Positions 52,415 through 63,197 of a stretch of DNA of 64,000 nt are shown piece after piece. Position 1 is the first letter of the stretch. The number at the start of each line of letters is the position of its first letter. The position numbers and the translations under genes were made by a program. Origin of the DNA: Blepharisma stoltei (lineage: Eukaryota; Ciliophora; Heterotrichea; Heterotrichida; Blepharismidae); assembly GCA_914767885.1 (NCBI GenBank), contig CAJZBQ010000041.1:811001-875000 (forward strand), given 5' to 3'. Under the pieces are notes generated by a model. The model worked only from the letters and a program-made list of their open reading frames with translations. It was not told the DNA's origin and did not search any database.

Positions 52415-54535
52415 ATGATTAAAAAGGTTTTGATAATAACTCTCTTAGGAATTTGTCTTTTTTACATCGGAAGTTTTGCTAGTGACCACAGAAGACAAAT
52501 CGTAAACTTCATTAATGAAGTCACTCCTCCGAAATATTCCTCTAATAATCCGAAAATTAGCACTGTTTCATATCCCTATCATGGTCCGATAATTTCAGAT
52601 AAAGACACTGAAGAGTTCAACTCTTCTAGCTATTTCACAGATGATAGACCTCCTCCAATATTTAAAATTGATGACACAGAATCATTAAGAAGCTTAAATC
52701 TTGCCTGCCAGCCAGAAATTTATGGCTACTCCATCGACCAAGGAGACGTAATTTTTCCACGTCATGGATACCCAAAATGTCCTGCTGTAACAAATTTGAA
52801 CCAGAGCTATATTTTTGTAGACACTGAGGACGATAAGTTATATATGAACTGTCCAGGACCCTATAAAGGCAGATTTTTATTTGGACCCACAAATGATAAA
52901 AAATTGGTTTTGAGAAATGAAATTGAAGACTTTTGGCAGGTTTGAGACTATGATGAACCAGAGCCTTTAGATGAGGAAGTAGAATTTGCTTTGGGATCGT
53001 GCGATAGCAGTAAATCAGCTTATCTTATACAAGCGAGTATGAACCCACAGTTTAATAAAACAGCATATGAATATGCTAAAGAGAGGACTGAAGGAAAACC
53101 AAAAATTATTTTTATGCTGACGCTGGATTCAATGTCCCGTAGACATTTTTTCAGAAAAATGCCAAAAACTATTGATTTTTTGAATTCTTTAAACCAAAAT
53201 GAATCAGATTATTGGGCTTTTGATTTTAAATTGCACAATATCCTGGGCCCAAATTCTGTGGGTAATCAGGTACCTATTTTTGGAGGAAAAGATAGGTTTG
53301 TTAAGACTTTTAAAGGAGATCAAAATATTGATTACTTAGGGGAAAAAGCCCTTTGGAATATTTTGAGAGAAAAAGGATACATAAGTCTCTTTGGTCTTGA
53401 AAACTGTGATAATTATTTTCCAAAGTCCCTGGGCAGAAAACCAAACGTTGACTACGCAATAAACCAATTTTTTTGTGCAGTCTATAAATACACAGACTAT
53501 AAATTCGACAAAGAAGCCGTTCTAAAACAAAGATGCCTCGGAGCCTACATGACTCATTATTACCCTCTTAATTATACCTATAACCTTGCCCAAATGAATC
53601 AAGGTGTCAATATGTGACTTTATCTTCATCTAAATGGTGCCCATGAAGCTACAGGCTTGCATGCAGAAACAATGGATGACGACGTGATGGATTTTGTCAA
53701 AAAATTCCTTACTGATTTTGGAAAAGACAATGATATCATTATGTTTTTGCACGCAGATCACGGAATGAGATATGGAAACTGATATAAAGACCTTCCAGCA
53801 TATCAAGAAAACAAACTCCCTGGGCTGTTTGCAATAGCTGGAAGGCAGTTTATAGAACAAAATGATAAAACTTATTCCGTACTTACATTAAATACCCAAA
53901 GATTGACCTCAAAAATGGACCTAAGAAAGAGCATTCTATATCTGGCTGGAATTAAGGAAAATACAAAATATGGCGTCAATTTATTTGAAGAAGTCGCTCA
54001 TAAAGGCAGAACTTGTGAAAAGGCAGGAATTGAGCCATGGGATTGTTCATGTAGAGAAATGAAACTTATAGAAGAACCAGATCAAGAATTAGAAGATTTT
54101 ATACTCAGGCTTGCGGATCAAGTCCAAGCTACAATAAACACAGAAAGTTATGCTTCAAAAAAGCATGATAAAAACATAATTTGTGAAAAAATCGAGATTA
54201 AGGGTGTTGAAAATACCTATAATTTCCAAATTTCTAATGTGGAAGAGTTTTTCAAGCTGGAAATGACCGTTAAGCACTACCCAAAAGTAAAATTCCAAGC
54301 AAATATATTGGTGAGTTCTCAGTACTCGGACAGATTTAAATATAATGATGTGAAATATATGGTAGAACATGACACGTTTAGAAAGGCACCAATAATGATT
54401 AGAGTAAAAAATATTTAGATTTTGAATATATCAAGGCTTGATAAGTATGCAGGTCCTTGCGAACTTAAAGCTATCCAGGCGGGGCTTAGGGGCGATACGT
54501 GCATATGTAAAGAGGGGTATAAAAAAGAAAAATAA
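52415..54535 (+). CDS. DUF229 alkaline-phosphatase-like membrane-anchored protein, copy A
   Basis: Sulfatase/alkaline-phosphatase-fold protein (DUF229) with an N-terminal signal anchor (residues about 3-22) and an extracellular domain. Motifs: IIFMLTLDSMSRRHFFRKMP (metal/nucleophile segment), LWNILREKGY, HLNGAHEATG, FLHADHGMRYG (metal Asp-His) and SRLDKYAGPC at the end. Many TGA = Trp codons. A 15-nt intron at 54404-54418 must be removed; without it the frame ends in TAG. Substrate unknown. Copy B lies 1.1 kb downstream in the same orientation with about 60-70% identity by eye. Copy A has no large inserts. Confidence 0.8.
54404..54418 (+). other. 15-nt intron in DUF229 copy A
   Basis: GTAAAAAATATTTAG between IMIR and ILNISRLDKY. 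Same position as in copy B. Confidence 0.92.
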
Positions 54536-55017
54536 AATAAATATCATATTTAATTTGCTTAATAAGGACTTATGAATTTTATTAAGATGTAACGCATAAA
54601 AATGTTTACTCCTTATAAGGTTTTTTTGTATAGCCTAATATCTAGGTTGATATTGATTAAAATGCTTCTAATCTAATAGCAGTTTTTGATTCTTGAAATG
54701 GCTGAGTGGCAAATAGGATCTGGCAAGTAAGCACGCTTTTATAGAATATAAATCTGGTAAATTTACCTTTTATAATGGAATTGACTAAATTTAGCATAGC
54801 AAGAGCTTTAATAAATATGATTTTGAATTTTAAGCATGAAAGAAAGCTCTTATTTAATTTATTGAGTTTATCTTTTATGTGCCATTAAAAAAATCTTAAG
54901 ACTTTGATTAAAATAACCATAAATACATTCCTTTATATATAAATAGTTCTTACTTTTCTCAGAAAGAAGTTAGAACTTTTTGCATTTAATATAATTTCTC
55001 AAGCTTATTCAAAATAA
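54536..55017. other. AT-rich intergenic region between DUF229 copies
   Basis: No gene recognised; AT-rich sequence before SINE copy D. Confidence 0.35.
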
Positions 55018-55027
55018 TTTAGCATTA

Positions 55028-55380
55028 CTAAGAAATAAAATGTGACGTCGACAGAAGATGGACTCCGAGGTGCTATGGAGTAGGTAGGACCCCTCCTGAT
55101 GAAGCTGAAAATAGTGCCTCTGTTATTTCGAAGCAAGCCTTTGGGAATGCCTGCCAAAGAGGGGATTTTGTTCTCCACCAAGGGTTTCACAGTCCATTAC
55201 AGCTGGGCTAGATAGGTTTTACCTCCCATTTAGTCTTTGCTTATCAGGACTAACGGAGCATCCGCAAGAAGTGGCTCAAGCTAGGAGCTAATCCTTAGGT
55301 TAGGTTGGTTTATGCCAGATAGGCAGAGTAGTGGTCTATCCGCTTATGGCCTTATCAGACCTAACTAAGCTTAGCTTAGC
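55028..55380 (+). mobile_element. SINE-like element (copy D), intergenic
   Basis: Target duplication TTTAGCATTA at 55018-55027 and 55381-55390. Head AGAAATAAAATGTGACGTCG; body GC-rich with CCGCTTATGGCC near the 3' end; tail (CTTAG)n. The body is homologous to copy E (GAAGATnGACTCnGAGG, AATAGTGCCTCTGT, ATCCGCTTATG) and to copy F. Confidence 0.85.
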
Positions 55381-55618
55381 TTTAGCATTATTCATTCAAT
55401 TTTATTTTAATAAATCTTCTTAAATTAAATGAAAACCTGATTTTAGATTTATTTATTTCAGCATTGTCAATATGGTCATTAATACATTAGCTTTCCTCAT
55501 GTTCATAGCAATTATAATCTTTAATCCTTTGAATAAAAAAATTATGCAATTTGTAGCTGTAAATATAAATCCAAAATCATTTTCACCATAATCTCTAATC
55601 TCTTTTGTATATTTATAA

Positions 55619-58276
55619 ATGCCGAAGAAAATTTTATTGATAATTCTTGGGTGCTTATGCATTCTTTATATAAGAAACACTGTTATCACAAATAGACGGA
55701 AAATAGCTGCTTTTATTGAGAATACTACTCCTTCTATCTCTCCCCCTCCTTAAATGAAAAAAACCATTGAAAAAGTCCCTATTTTTTGGATAAAAAGTAA
55801 TCCTCCAAATGCTAACAAAAAATTTTTAATATAAATATTTTTATGAAAAAGAAAATTGCTATATAAACGATAATTATTATATAGAAATCTTGAATTAATT
55901 TTTTTGAATTTTTAAATAGGCTTGCATTTTAAAAAACATAATTTTTTTAAAAAAAATCCTCCGTGAATAAACAAAATTATTTTGTTTGTTCACGAGAAAT
56001 GGGGGAGGAGTAAATATTCGTCAAATAATCAGGAAATCAGCACTGTTTCATATCCTCATCGAAAATTCGTCCCTTTATCAAATCATTCTGACGCATTTTC
56101 AGAGATTGCCAAAATATCTGTAAAGCCTCCTGGGATTTTTAATATTGATGACACAGAAAATTTAAGAACCCTAGGCTTGGCATGCCAGCCTGAAAGTTAT
56201 GGCTATTCAAAACAGCAAGGCGATCATGTTTTTCCTTATCATGGATATCCTAAGTGCTCTGATTTAAACAACCAAACAGAAAGCAGGGTGTATTTAAGCA
56301 CAGAAGACGGCAAAATCTATATGAAATGCCCTGAGAAATTCAGAGGGAGACTTGTTACTGGGCCAATTAACGACAAAAAAATAGTCCTCAGAGGGGAAGT
56401 TGAGGATTTGTGGGAGCCGATTAAGTATGAAGAGCCACTTCTTTTAGACGAAAAGACAGAATTTGCTCTAGGGTCTTGTGACGAAAACCCTAATAATTGA
56501 TATAAAGAAGCCCATATGACTCCAAGATTTAATGAGACTGCTTATAATATGGCAAAATCTAAAACCAAAGGAAAACCAAAAATAATTTTTATGCTTACTT
56601 TGGATTCCTTATCAAGAAGGAAGAAATAAAATGGTGAGGCTGAAGGAAGATTGACTCTGAGGCATGCTTCCTATGGAACAGATAGGATTAACTCTGATGA
56701 AACTGGAATAGTGCCTCTGTCTCTTTTGAAGTAGGCCTTCAGGTTTGGTGATGCCTGCCGAGGGAAGTTTTGAAGGCATTTCCCATCCCTGCCAGGCTAG
56801 ATGGAATTATGTAAGATAGGAATGCTAGTGATTTATCCGCTTATGACGTTACAACACTTAGCTTAACTTAACTTATCAAGAAGGCATTTTTTCAGAAAAT
56901 TGCCAAAAACAGTGGATTTTTTGAACTCATTAAATCATGAAAATTCTGAATATTGGGCTTTTGATTTTAAGCTTCATAATATTTTAAAGCCAAATTCCGT
57001 AGGCAACCAAGTCCCTATATTTGGAGGAATTGAAAAATTCGTAGAATTTTTCGAAGGAAACCAAAATATAGACTACCTTGGAGATACTGCTCTATGGAAC
57101 ATTTTGCGAGAAAAAGGCTATATCAGCTTATTCGGGCTTGAAAATTGTGACAACTATTTTCCTAGGTCTTTAGGAAGGATGCCAAATTTTGATTATACAG
57201 TAAACCCTTTTTTCTGTGCAATTTATAAATACACAGATTATAAGTTTGATAAAGACGCAGTATTAAAACAGCGATGTTTAGGCCCATATATGACTCATTA
57301 TTACCTATTAAATTACACAGATAATCTTGTCAGGATGAATCAAGGAGTCAACCAATGGCTTTATCTCCATTTAAACGGTGGCCACGAAGCTACAGGGCTA
57401 CACGCAGAAACCATGGACGAAGACATCACTGATTTCCTTAAAAAGTTTTTATCTAAATATAGCAAAGATAACGAAATTATTTTATTTTTGCATGCAGACC
57501 ATGGAATGAGATATGGAAACTGGTTTAAAGATCTCCCAGCATACCAAGAAAATAAGCTTCCTTCTTTATTTTTTATTGCAAGACGTGAATTTATAGATAG
57601 CTATGATAAAGCATTCCAAATTTTGACATTAAATACAGAAAGATTGACGTCTAAAATGGACCTGAGGAAGACCCTTCTTTATATAGCAGATGTCCATGAA
57701 GACACAAAGCATGGAATCAACCTACTAAAAGAAGTCGTCCCAAAGGAAAGGACGTGCAATGATGCTGGGATTAATCCTTGGGATTGCTCATGTACTGAGA
57801 TGAAAATTATTAAAAATCCAGATGCTGAGCTGAAAGGGCTGATTGAAAGAATGGCTGATTTGCTGCAGTTTACGATAAATTCTGAAGCATATGCGTCAGC
57901 CAAGCATAAAAAAGGAAATATTTGCCAAAAAATTGAGGTTAATGAAATAGAAAAAGTTTATAATTTCCAAATTTCCAACGTCGAAGAATTTTTTAAACTA
58001 GAAGTTTCTGTGAAAAATCACCACTCAGTGAAATTTCAATCAAGTATATTAGTAAGTTCAGAAAATTCTGACCGGCTAGACTATGATCCTATTAAATATA
58101 ATGTTGAAACCGATTCATTCAGAGGCGCTCCTATCAAACTTCGAGTAATCTTTATCTAGATTTTAACCATTTCCAGGCTTGACAAATACGCTGGCCCTTG
58201 TGAGCTAAAAGCAATCCAAGCCGGTCTAAGAGGAGACACCTGCATATGTTCGGAAACCTACACAAATTATGACTAG
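55619..58276 (+). CDS. DUF229 alkaline-phosphatase-like protein, copy B, split by MITE and SINE
   Basis: Start MPKKILLIILGCLCILY (signal anchor) is separated from KYSSNNQEISTVSY by MITE M4. LTLDSLSRR is separated from HFFRKLPKTVDF by SINE copy E. Removing both at their repeats gives a protein collinear with copy A: HLNGGHEATG, FLHADHGMRYG, FQISNVEEFF, SRLDKYAGPC. A 15-nt intron at 58145-58159 is at the same place as in copy A. TGA = Trp near 56499. Ends TAG at 58274-58276. Coding constraint looks intact outside the inserts (no other stops or shifts), so it is probably functional once edited. Confidence 0.82.
55735..56012. mobile_element. MITE-family IES (copy M4) in DUF229 copy B
   Basis: TA at 55735-55736 and 56011-56012 (276 bp). 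TIR: left TCTCTCCCCCTCC; right complement CTCCTCCCCCAT then TTCTCGTGAACAAACAAAA. Left spacer ACCATTGAAAAAGTCCCTAT, inner copy CTCCAAATGCTAACAAAA, and a core near 55860-55895 matching M1. Excision gives ENTTPS/KYSSNN exactly as in copy A (EVTPPKYSSNN). Confidence 0.9.
56621..56871 (+). mobile_element. SINE-like element (copy E) in DUF229 copy B
   Basis: Target duplication CTTATCAAGAAGG at 56608-56620 and 56872-56884 (13 bp, perfect). Head AAGAAATAAAATGGTGAGGC; tail CTTAGCTTAACTTAA. Excision of 264 bp gives TLDSLSRRHFFRKLP, identical in layout to copy A. Confidence 0.95.
58145..58159 (+). other. 15-nt intron in DUF229 copy B
   Basis: GTAATCTTTATCTAG between IKLR and ILTISRLDKY, same site as in copy A. 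Confidence 0.92.
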
Positions 58277-58313
58277 AGAATTTATTAATTAAAATTAGTG
58301 TATAATCATTAAT

Positions 58314-60167
58314 ATGATTTCAGACGTAAAATTCCAAAGAAACAGCGAGACCCCAAATCGCGCAGAAAAATCAAGGTCAATGATAAACTTAGACTATAAA
58401 CCTGCAATTTTAAGCCAATTTAAAGAAAAAATCCAAAACACTTCTAGAGGGAATTTTTCAGAAATCCCAGTTATCGAATTTTCACAAAAAGAAAATTTGA
58501 AAGATTTTCAAAATAAATCTAGCATCAGTTTTCATGACCATAATAAATCAGACCTCTGTATAGATGAGCTGAAGAAGCAAAAAATAGAAAAATCGTATCG
58601 GAATACCAGTTTAAGCCAGATGAATTCACATCATCCTAGGATTATTCCCATGCAGGATAGAGACTTGAATTTTAAAATATTGAAATATGAAGAAGATAAA
58701 AGAGAACTAAACAAAGCTCAAGAAAAACTAAAAAAAGACCAATCAGTTGTAGAAAAACAGCTTAATATCATTGATAGAAAATTGACAGAAATGCAAAATC
58801 TCAAGGAGAAACTTGATATGTCTATAGCTAAAAAAAACGAAAATATAAGGGCAAAAGAAGATGAAATATTTAGAAAAGAAAAAGAGCTCGCAAAGGAAAG
58901 ACTTCTTTTTGAAGAAGAAAAACAACAATGGGAAACTCATATAGCTGCAAAGCTGAAAGATATCATAAATCGAGAAAAAGCTTTAGAAAGTGACCAAAAT
59001 GACCTTGATAAAGAGCTTGAAAGATCTAAACAAATAGGAGAAAAATTACAGAAAATTCAATTGGACATAAAAGAAAAAACAAGCCTACTTGATCAAAGAG
59101 AAAAAAAATTTTTGGAAAATGAGGATTGTTACTGGAAAAATAATGAAAAATTCCAAATGATGATTGAAGATATAAATGGATGTGAAGACAGAATAGTTGA
59201 ATATGAAGGGAAATTATTAATAAAAGAAAATGCTTTAATAGAGCTAGAAGAAGAAATTGAAGAAAAAAGGCTTGATATCGAAAAAACGTCTGAAATGTTT
59301 GAAGATATTGATAGACATCTTAAAGAGGTTAGTCTTGGAATTGAGTATGAAAAAAACCAATTAAAAATCCAGTGGGAAGAATTAAAAACAGAAAAATCTT
59401 TATTGAAAGATAAAGCTATCAGAATTAAGCTGATTAGATTAGATTAAAATTTGAATTGATTTTTGGAGCTTATTTCACCACACTTCTCCTTCGCTCCTCA
59501 CCCTAGGTATCGGGCTGCACTTACGCCCTTTTCTATCGATATCACCAAAAAAATGGTGACTTAGCCATCTCTTGGGGAAACGAGCCCAGTTGCTTCCTTA
59601 GAAAACTCCTAGCGGTCGGGCACAATCTATTCGGAGATGAAGATAGGACACAACCCCGAATCCTCCTTCTTGTCCCCATTACCCTTGGCGTCTAGAAGTG
59701 TAGAGTTGCCACATGGACTTGGTTTCCTTGCCTGTGATGCGTGCTAAAACACCCTGTCGTGATATCTCGGCTAAGGAGAAAAAAACCCCAGGACACAAGT
59801 TCCAGTCCCCGGCATCTTAAACCAAAAACCCAACGGTATTGGAGAAGGACTGGCCGGATAAGCTGCCATTTTAATCGTGTGAATTAAGCTGAAGAATGAA
59901 AAATTGAAATATAAAGCTCAAAATATTTCATACCAAGAAGAAATGCTTGCAGGGAGAAAAAAAACACTCGAAAAAGTCATAATGATAAGAGAAGCTTCAT
60001 TCAATGAAAACAGCGAAATAAAACCCAAAAAAGCAGTATTAAATGATTCCAAACAAGAAAACTACGATAAAAACCAAACCATTATGAACGGGAGCTACGC
60101 AACCCCTCAAGATGTATTAACCCCTAGAAGCCAATCAAGCAATGAAAGTTTTAACTACGAATTTTAA
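58314..60167 (+). CDS. Long coiled-coil protein, one SINE insert
   Basis: Not assigned to a family. N-terminal 120 residues are polar and disordered. From about 130 to 390 is one long coiled coil (KRELNKAQEKLKKDQSVVEK, REKALESDQNDLDKELERSK). It then continues after the insert: IRIKL/KNEKLKYKAQNISYQEEM, and ends in a Ser/Thr-rich tail with LTPRSQSSNESF. The SINE-like insert sits between the 12-bp duplications at 59422 and 59881; removal keeps frame exactly. Probably cytoskeletal (basal body, cortex) judging from composition only. Confidence 0.7.
59434..59880 (-). mobile_element. SINE-like element (copy G) in coiled-coil gene
   Basis: Target duplication GAATTAAGCTGA at 59422-59433 and 59881-59892 (12 bp, perfect). 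On the complement: head ATTAAAATGGCAGCTTATCC, body motifs shared with copy A (GTAATGGGGACAAGAAGGAG, CTAGGAGTT, AAAAGGGCGTAAGTG), tail (AATCT)n. Opposite orientation to its host gene. Confidence 0.9.
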
Positions 60168-60184
60168 ATAAATTTTATTTATAG

Positions 60185-61081
60185 CTAAAGCGATGGATTT
60201 ATTTGAAGATTCAGTTGGCAAGCTAAAGATAGGTGATCACTAGGGTAAATTTGTGAAGGCAATCCTTTCTCGCCAATAGTTTCTTCACTTGGCATGCTTA
60301 AAACGCATGCCACGTCAAACCCTTTAATCCATATATAATCAACTGTTTTTCTTTCAAATTCATCTCTGAATTTAAAAGTTGTGAAAATTGGCTCAATTCC
60401 TTCTTTATTGTATACACTTTTAAAGCTCAGCCTATGCTCACTTAATATATTGTATGTTTTGCTTCCAGGCTCTGTGTTAAAATCGCCACACATAATTAAA
60501 GGAAGATTTCCTGCACATAGATCGAGTTTTTGTAATAAATATTCCATTTGTATTGCTCGTTCTTCTTCGCATTCGTGCATTGATTTTAGATGTGTGGCGA
60601 CTACAATAAACTCTATACTAGCGAAATTTAGTTTTTCTGCATTTTAATTTTAATTTTTTTTTAAAATTTATTGATTATTTTTTAAAAAAAAATAATTTAG
60701 TTTCACTACCAAGGCAAATTGATTGGAATTAGGAAAATATCAGGCCTCTTGGGAGGAAACTGAAAATTTTTTGTTATAAAGCAAGCAAATCCCATCACGA
60801 TGCCACCCGCGCTTCTTTTGATAAATTCCTGCAAAACCTTTTTCGTTCATCCATGGAACTATGAAGTCATCATAGTGGTCAATTTCACTCAGACAATACA
60901 GATCAGCTCCAATTGAATCCAGCTCGTGCAGAATCCGCTGTGATCTGTGATTTCATGCTAAATACTCGTCAGCCACTAATGGAAAGAAACCTGAGAGCTG
61001 ATCTGAAAGCGTGTTCCAAGTCATAACTGTGAAAATCGGCTGAATAGGTTTGACTTGTAAAAGGGATCTTCCAAGTAGCAT
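60185..61081 (-). CDS. Endonuclease/exonuclease/phosphatase (CCR4/Angel-like), one insert
   Basis: EEP-fold phosphoesterase. Motifs in order: FTVMTWNTLSDQL (metal-binding Asn), LYCLSEIDHYDDF (catalytic Glu), VATHLKSMHECEEERAIQ (His), MCGDFNTEPGSKTYN (Asp-Asn), TVDYIWIKG, YPSDHLSLACQ (catalytic Asp-His). The Asn/Glu/FNTEPGS/SDHLSL set is that of CCR4/Nocturnin/Angel-type 3' exonucleases. TGA = Trp near 60955 and 60747. Removing a 69-bp insert between 10-bp repeats gives FALVVKLNFASIEFIVVATHL. About 275 aa. Start MLLGRSLLQV (61081). Confidence 0.82.
60625..60703. other. Short insert (IES-like, 69 bp) with 10-bp direct repeats in EEP gene
   Basis: AATTTAGTTT at 60625-60634 and 60694-60703, with TA inside the repeat. 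Excision of 69 bp is exact and in frame. The interior is almost pure A/T with several stops. Confidence 0.82.
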
Positions 61082-61240
61082 TTTATTTAGAAAATGACTC
61101 ATAATAAAATGTCTTGTCCTTTTTATTAACTATTTTTGCTTACTTTAATAGAAAAATCTGATACTGAAAACCACAAAAATCAATTTTTCACAATTTTTAG
61201 TATAAATATTGCTTAAATTAAAGTTATGAATTAATAGATC

Positions 61241-61570
61241 ATGAAAATAAATAAATCCAGCATCCCACGTCCTCATGCAGCAGTAAATGAAATCTACATC
61301 ACTCGTAAAAGACCTATTCAAGCTTATATCAAAAGAGCGGAAAAGCTAATGGAACAAGAAATTAAAGAACTGATAATTCATGGCAGTGGAATGGCAATAC
61401 CAAGAGCATTAGATGTGGCTAATAATTTAAGAAGATTTTACAATTCTTTTGAAATTCAGACTTCATCTGTAGCAGTTGTCGATGAGCTTGATCATTCTGA
61501 AAATTGTGAAGATGATTCAAGGCTAAGGCTAATCCCAGCAGTACACATAAGATTGTCTGATCTTAAATAA
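61241..61570 (+). CDS. POP7: POP7/Rpp20-like RNase P/MRP subunit (Alba domain)
   Basis: 109 aa. NEIYITRKRPIQAYIKRAEK and ELIIHGSGMAIPRALDVANN match the Alba-type fold of POP7/Rpp20, an RNA-binding subunit of RNase P and RNase MRP, including the HGxGxAIxRA loop. The end VRLHIRLS-like (IPAVHIRLSDL) is also typical. Divergent from the EEP gene (160 bp). No insert or TGA. Confidence 0.8.
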   Translation: MKINKSSIPRPHAAVNEIYITRKRPIQAYIKRAEKLMEQEIKELIIHGSGMAIPRALDVANNLRRFYNSFEIQTSSVAVVDELDHSENCEDDSRLRLIPAVHIRLSDLK

Positions 61571-61595
61571 GGATTTTGGCTTAATTGTTTAAAAA

Positions 61596-63197
61596 TTAAA
61601 TTATTTTGGCTTTCTTTTTCTTCTTAGACTTATTTTCCAAGTTTTCACAATACTTTTGGAGCCTTGATATAACAGACTCATAATGGTCTTTTAATTGGTT
61701 TACAGTATCGTCAAACTGTTTTTTAGAGTTCCGCTTGTGGTTTGAGCATTGGATTTTGGTTTCTCTCATTTCAATTTTTAATGCTTTTAAAGCAGAAAAA
61801 TATGCCCATTTGGATAAAATTATTTTTCTTATTGAATAGATAAAGGCTATTTATTTTTAAAATATAAGGAAAGCTGTATGTTGCCTATGAATTTATTATT
61901 TTTTAATAGCGTATTTTGTTGATAAATCTATAGCTTTTGCTCTTCAATTACTCAGCTCATTTTCTAAAAATTTGACTCTTTCTTCATAATACGCTTTTAC
62001 ATCTTTTCAAGGCTTATTTAATTTATTTCTTTCTTTTTCAAGGTTTTTAATTTCTTCTAAAATTTCTTTTTTCTTTTCTTCGAGTCCCTGTAATTCTTCT
62101 TTAGCTGCTGCGATTTGTTTTATATTTGGCTGACTTTGTGTGTTATTTTTGGTTTTTAATGTCCTGTTTTGTTGGCTTATTATGGAAGATAAAATATGGC
62201 ATCATAAGAATTTTCTGTTGTACAGGACAGAAAATATTATGGTCATTTTGAGTTTGGCTTCACAATGTATCTTGCCTCAGGGATAAAGACCGTGGGCTTT
62301 TAGATGCTGGCTGATCAAAATTAGTTTACTGTAGGCTGAAAGGTAGCTATCTAAATTAGAACAAAATTAGGCTTCTTCGATATTGGTAGATAAAAACTAG
62401 AGATAATCTGAATACTAGGGGCTAAATTGGTATTTTACTCAAAGCAAAAGGTAAAAATCCTAATTAATCGAATAAATGCAGATTATTCTGGAAGGTTCAC
62501 TGCTTCTAGGTCTTAGAATTGCATTTCCTTGTGACAGTTTTCTTTTTGCTTTAGTCCCATTCGCATCATTTTTTTTATTTTCCATCTCCATTTCAGTTTT
62601 TACATAATTTTTAATCCTTTCAGTCTGCATCTCTAACTCTTTAAATTCTTTATCTTTTATACGTTCTTTTTCTTTAAGCTTCTGCTTCAACTCTTTTACT
62701 TCTTCTTTTTTTGTTTTTAATTTTTCTAACAATTTTTCATCACTTTTTCTGCTTTCAACTACTCCTTTATTTCCTACCTCTATAATTTGGTTGAGCCTAT
62801 CGATTTCATCTCTATACAAAGCTGTCTCATTTTTATAAATTTCACAAATTTCTTCATATTTTTTCTTAAATCCTTCTTCTCTATGGTTTTCTATTTTTTT
62901 GCCACTGTTTTCGAGCTCTATATAAGAATTTTTTTGGGAACTGTCTGATTTTTCTATACTTTGTGAAAGATTTGGGGAAGGCTTGTAGGGATCATTTCGC
63001 TTATACATGAAGATTGGACTATAGGTGTTTGGCCGCTCTATTTGATAGCTTTGGTTTCTTTTTCAGCTAGCTAAATCTTTTTCAGCGAGTGAGGTTTCCA
63101 GTTCTGCCTAGATGGGTTTTACTTTTAATAGTAAAGCTTTTCTGTATTCTCTTTCTTCGACAAGTTCTGGAGTTAATAGTCTCTTTCCTAAATCCAT
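61596..63197 (-). CDS. Coiled-coil protein, one intron and two inserts
   Basis: Start MDLGKRLLTPELVEEREYRK (63197), then a 15-nt intron (63108-63122). Next come AELETSLAEKDLASW (TGA = Trp), a polar stretch and a long coiled coil (KEEVKELKQKLKEKERIKDK). SINE-like insert H (about 62196-62462) separates RSSEPSRI from ISQQNRTLKTK. A 75-bp TA-bounded insert (61837-61913) separates STKY from SIRKIILSKWAYFS. The last block has a Trp-containing basic helix and a Lys-rich end. Family unknown; the layout resembles centriolar or basal-body coiled-coil proteins. Confidence 0.7.
61837..61913. other. Short TA-bounded insert (IES-like, 75 bp)
   Basis: TA at 61837-61838 and 61912-61913. Excision gives LSTKYSIRKIILSKW in frame and removes several stops. 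Confidence 0.6.
62196..62462 (+). mobile_element. SINE-like element (copy H) in coiled-coil gene, diverged
   Basis: Head AGATAAAATATGGCATC at 62188 on; 3' end CCTAATTAATCGAATAAATG. Imperfect target duplication: TTATTATGGAAG near 62179-62190 and ATTATTCTGGAAG near 62480-62492. Removal joins SSEPSRI/ISQQNRT. It lacks clear body similarity to copies A-G, so assignment rests on head, tail and duplication. Confidence 0.5.
63108..63122 (-). other. 15-nt intron in coiled-coil gene
   Basis: GTAAAACCCATCTAG between ALLLK and AELETSLAEK; contains an in-frame TAG. Confidence 0.88.

Noticed and set aside
54404-54418. Conserved in-frame TAG followed by conserved sequence in both DUF229 copies, looking like programmed stop-codon readthrough
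   Set aside because: In both copies the TAG is the AG end of a perfect 15-nt GTA...TAG intron at the same position; the same intron type occurs in the MAP3K and coiled-coil genes.
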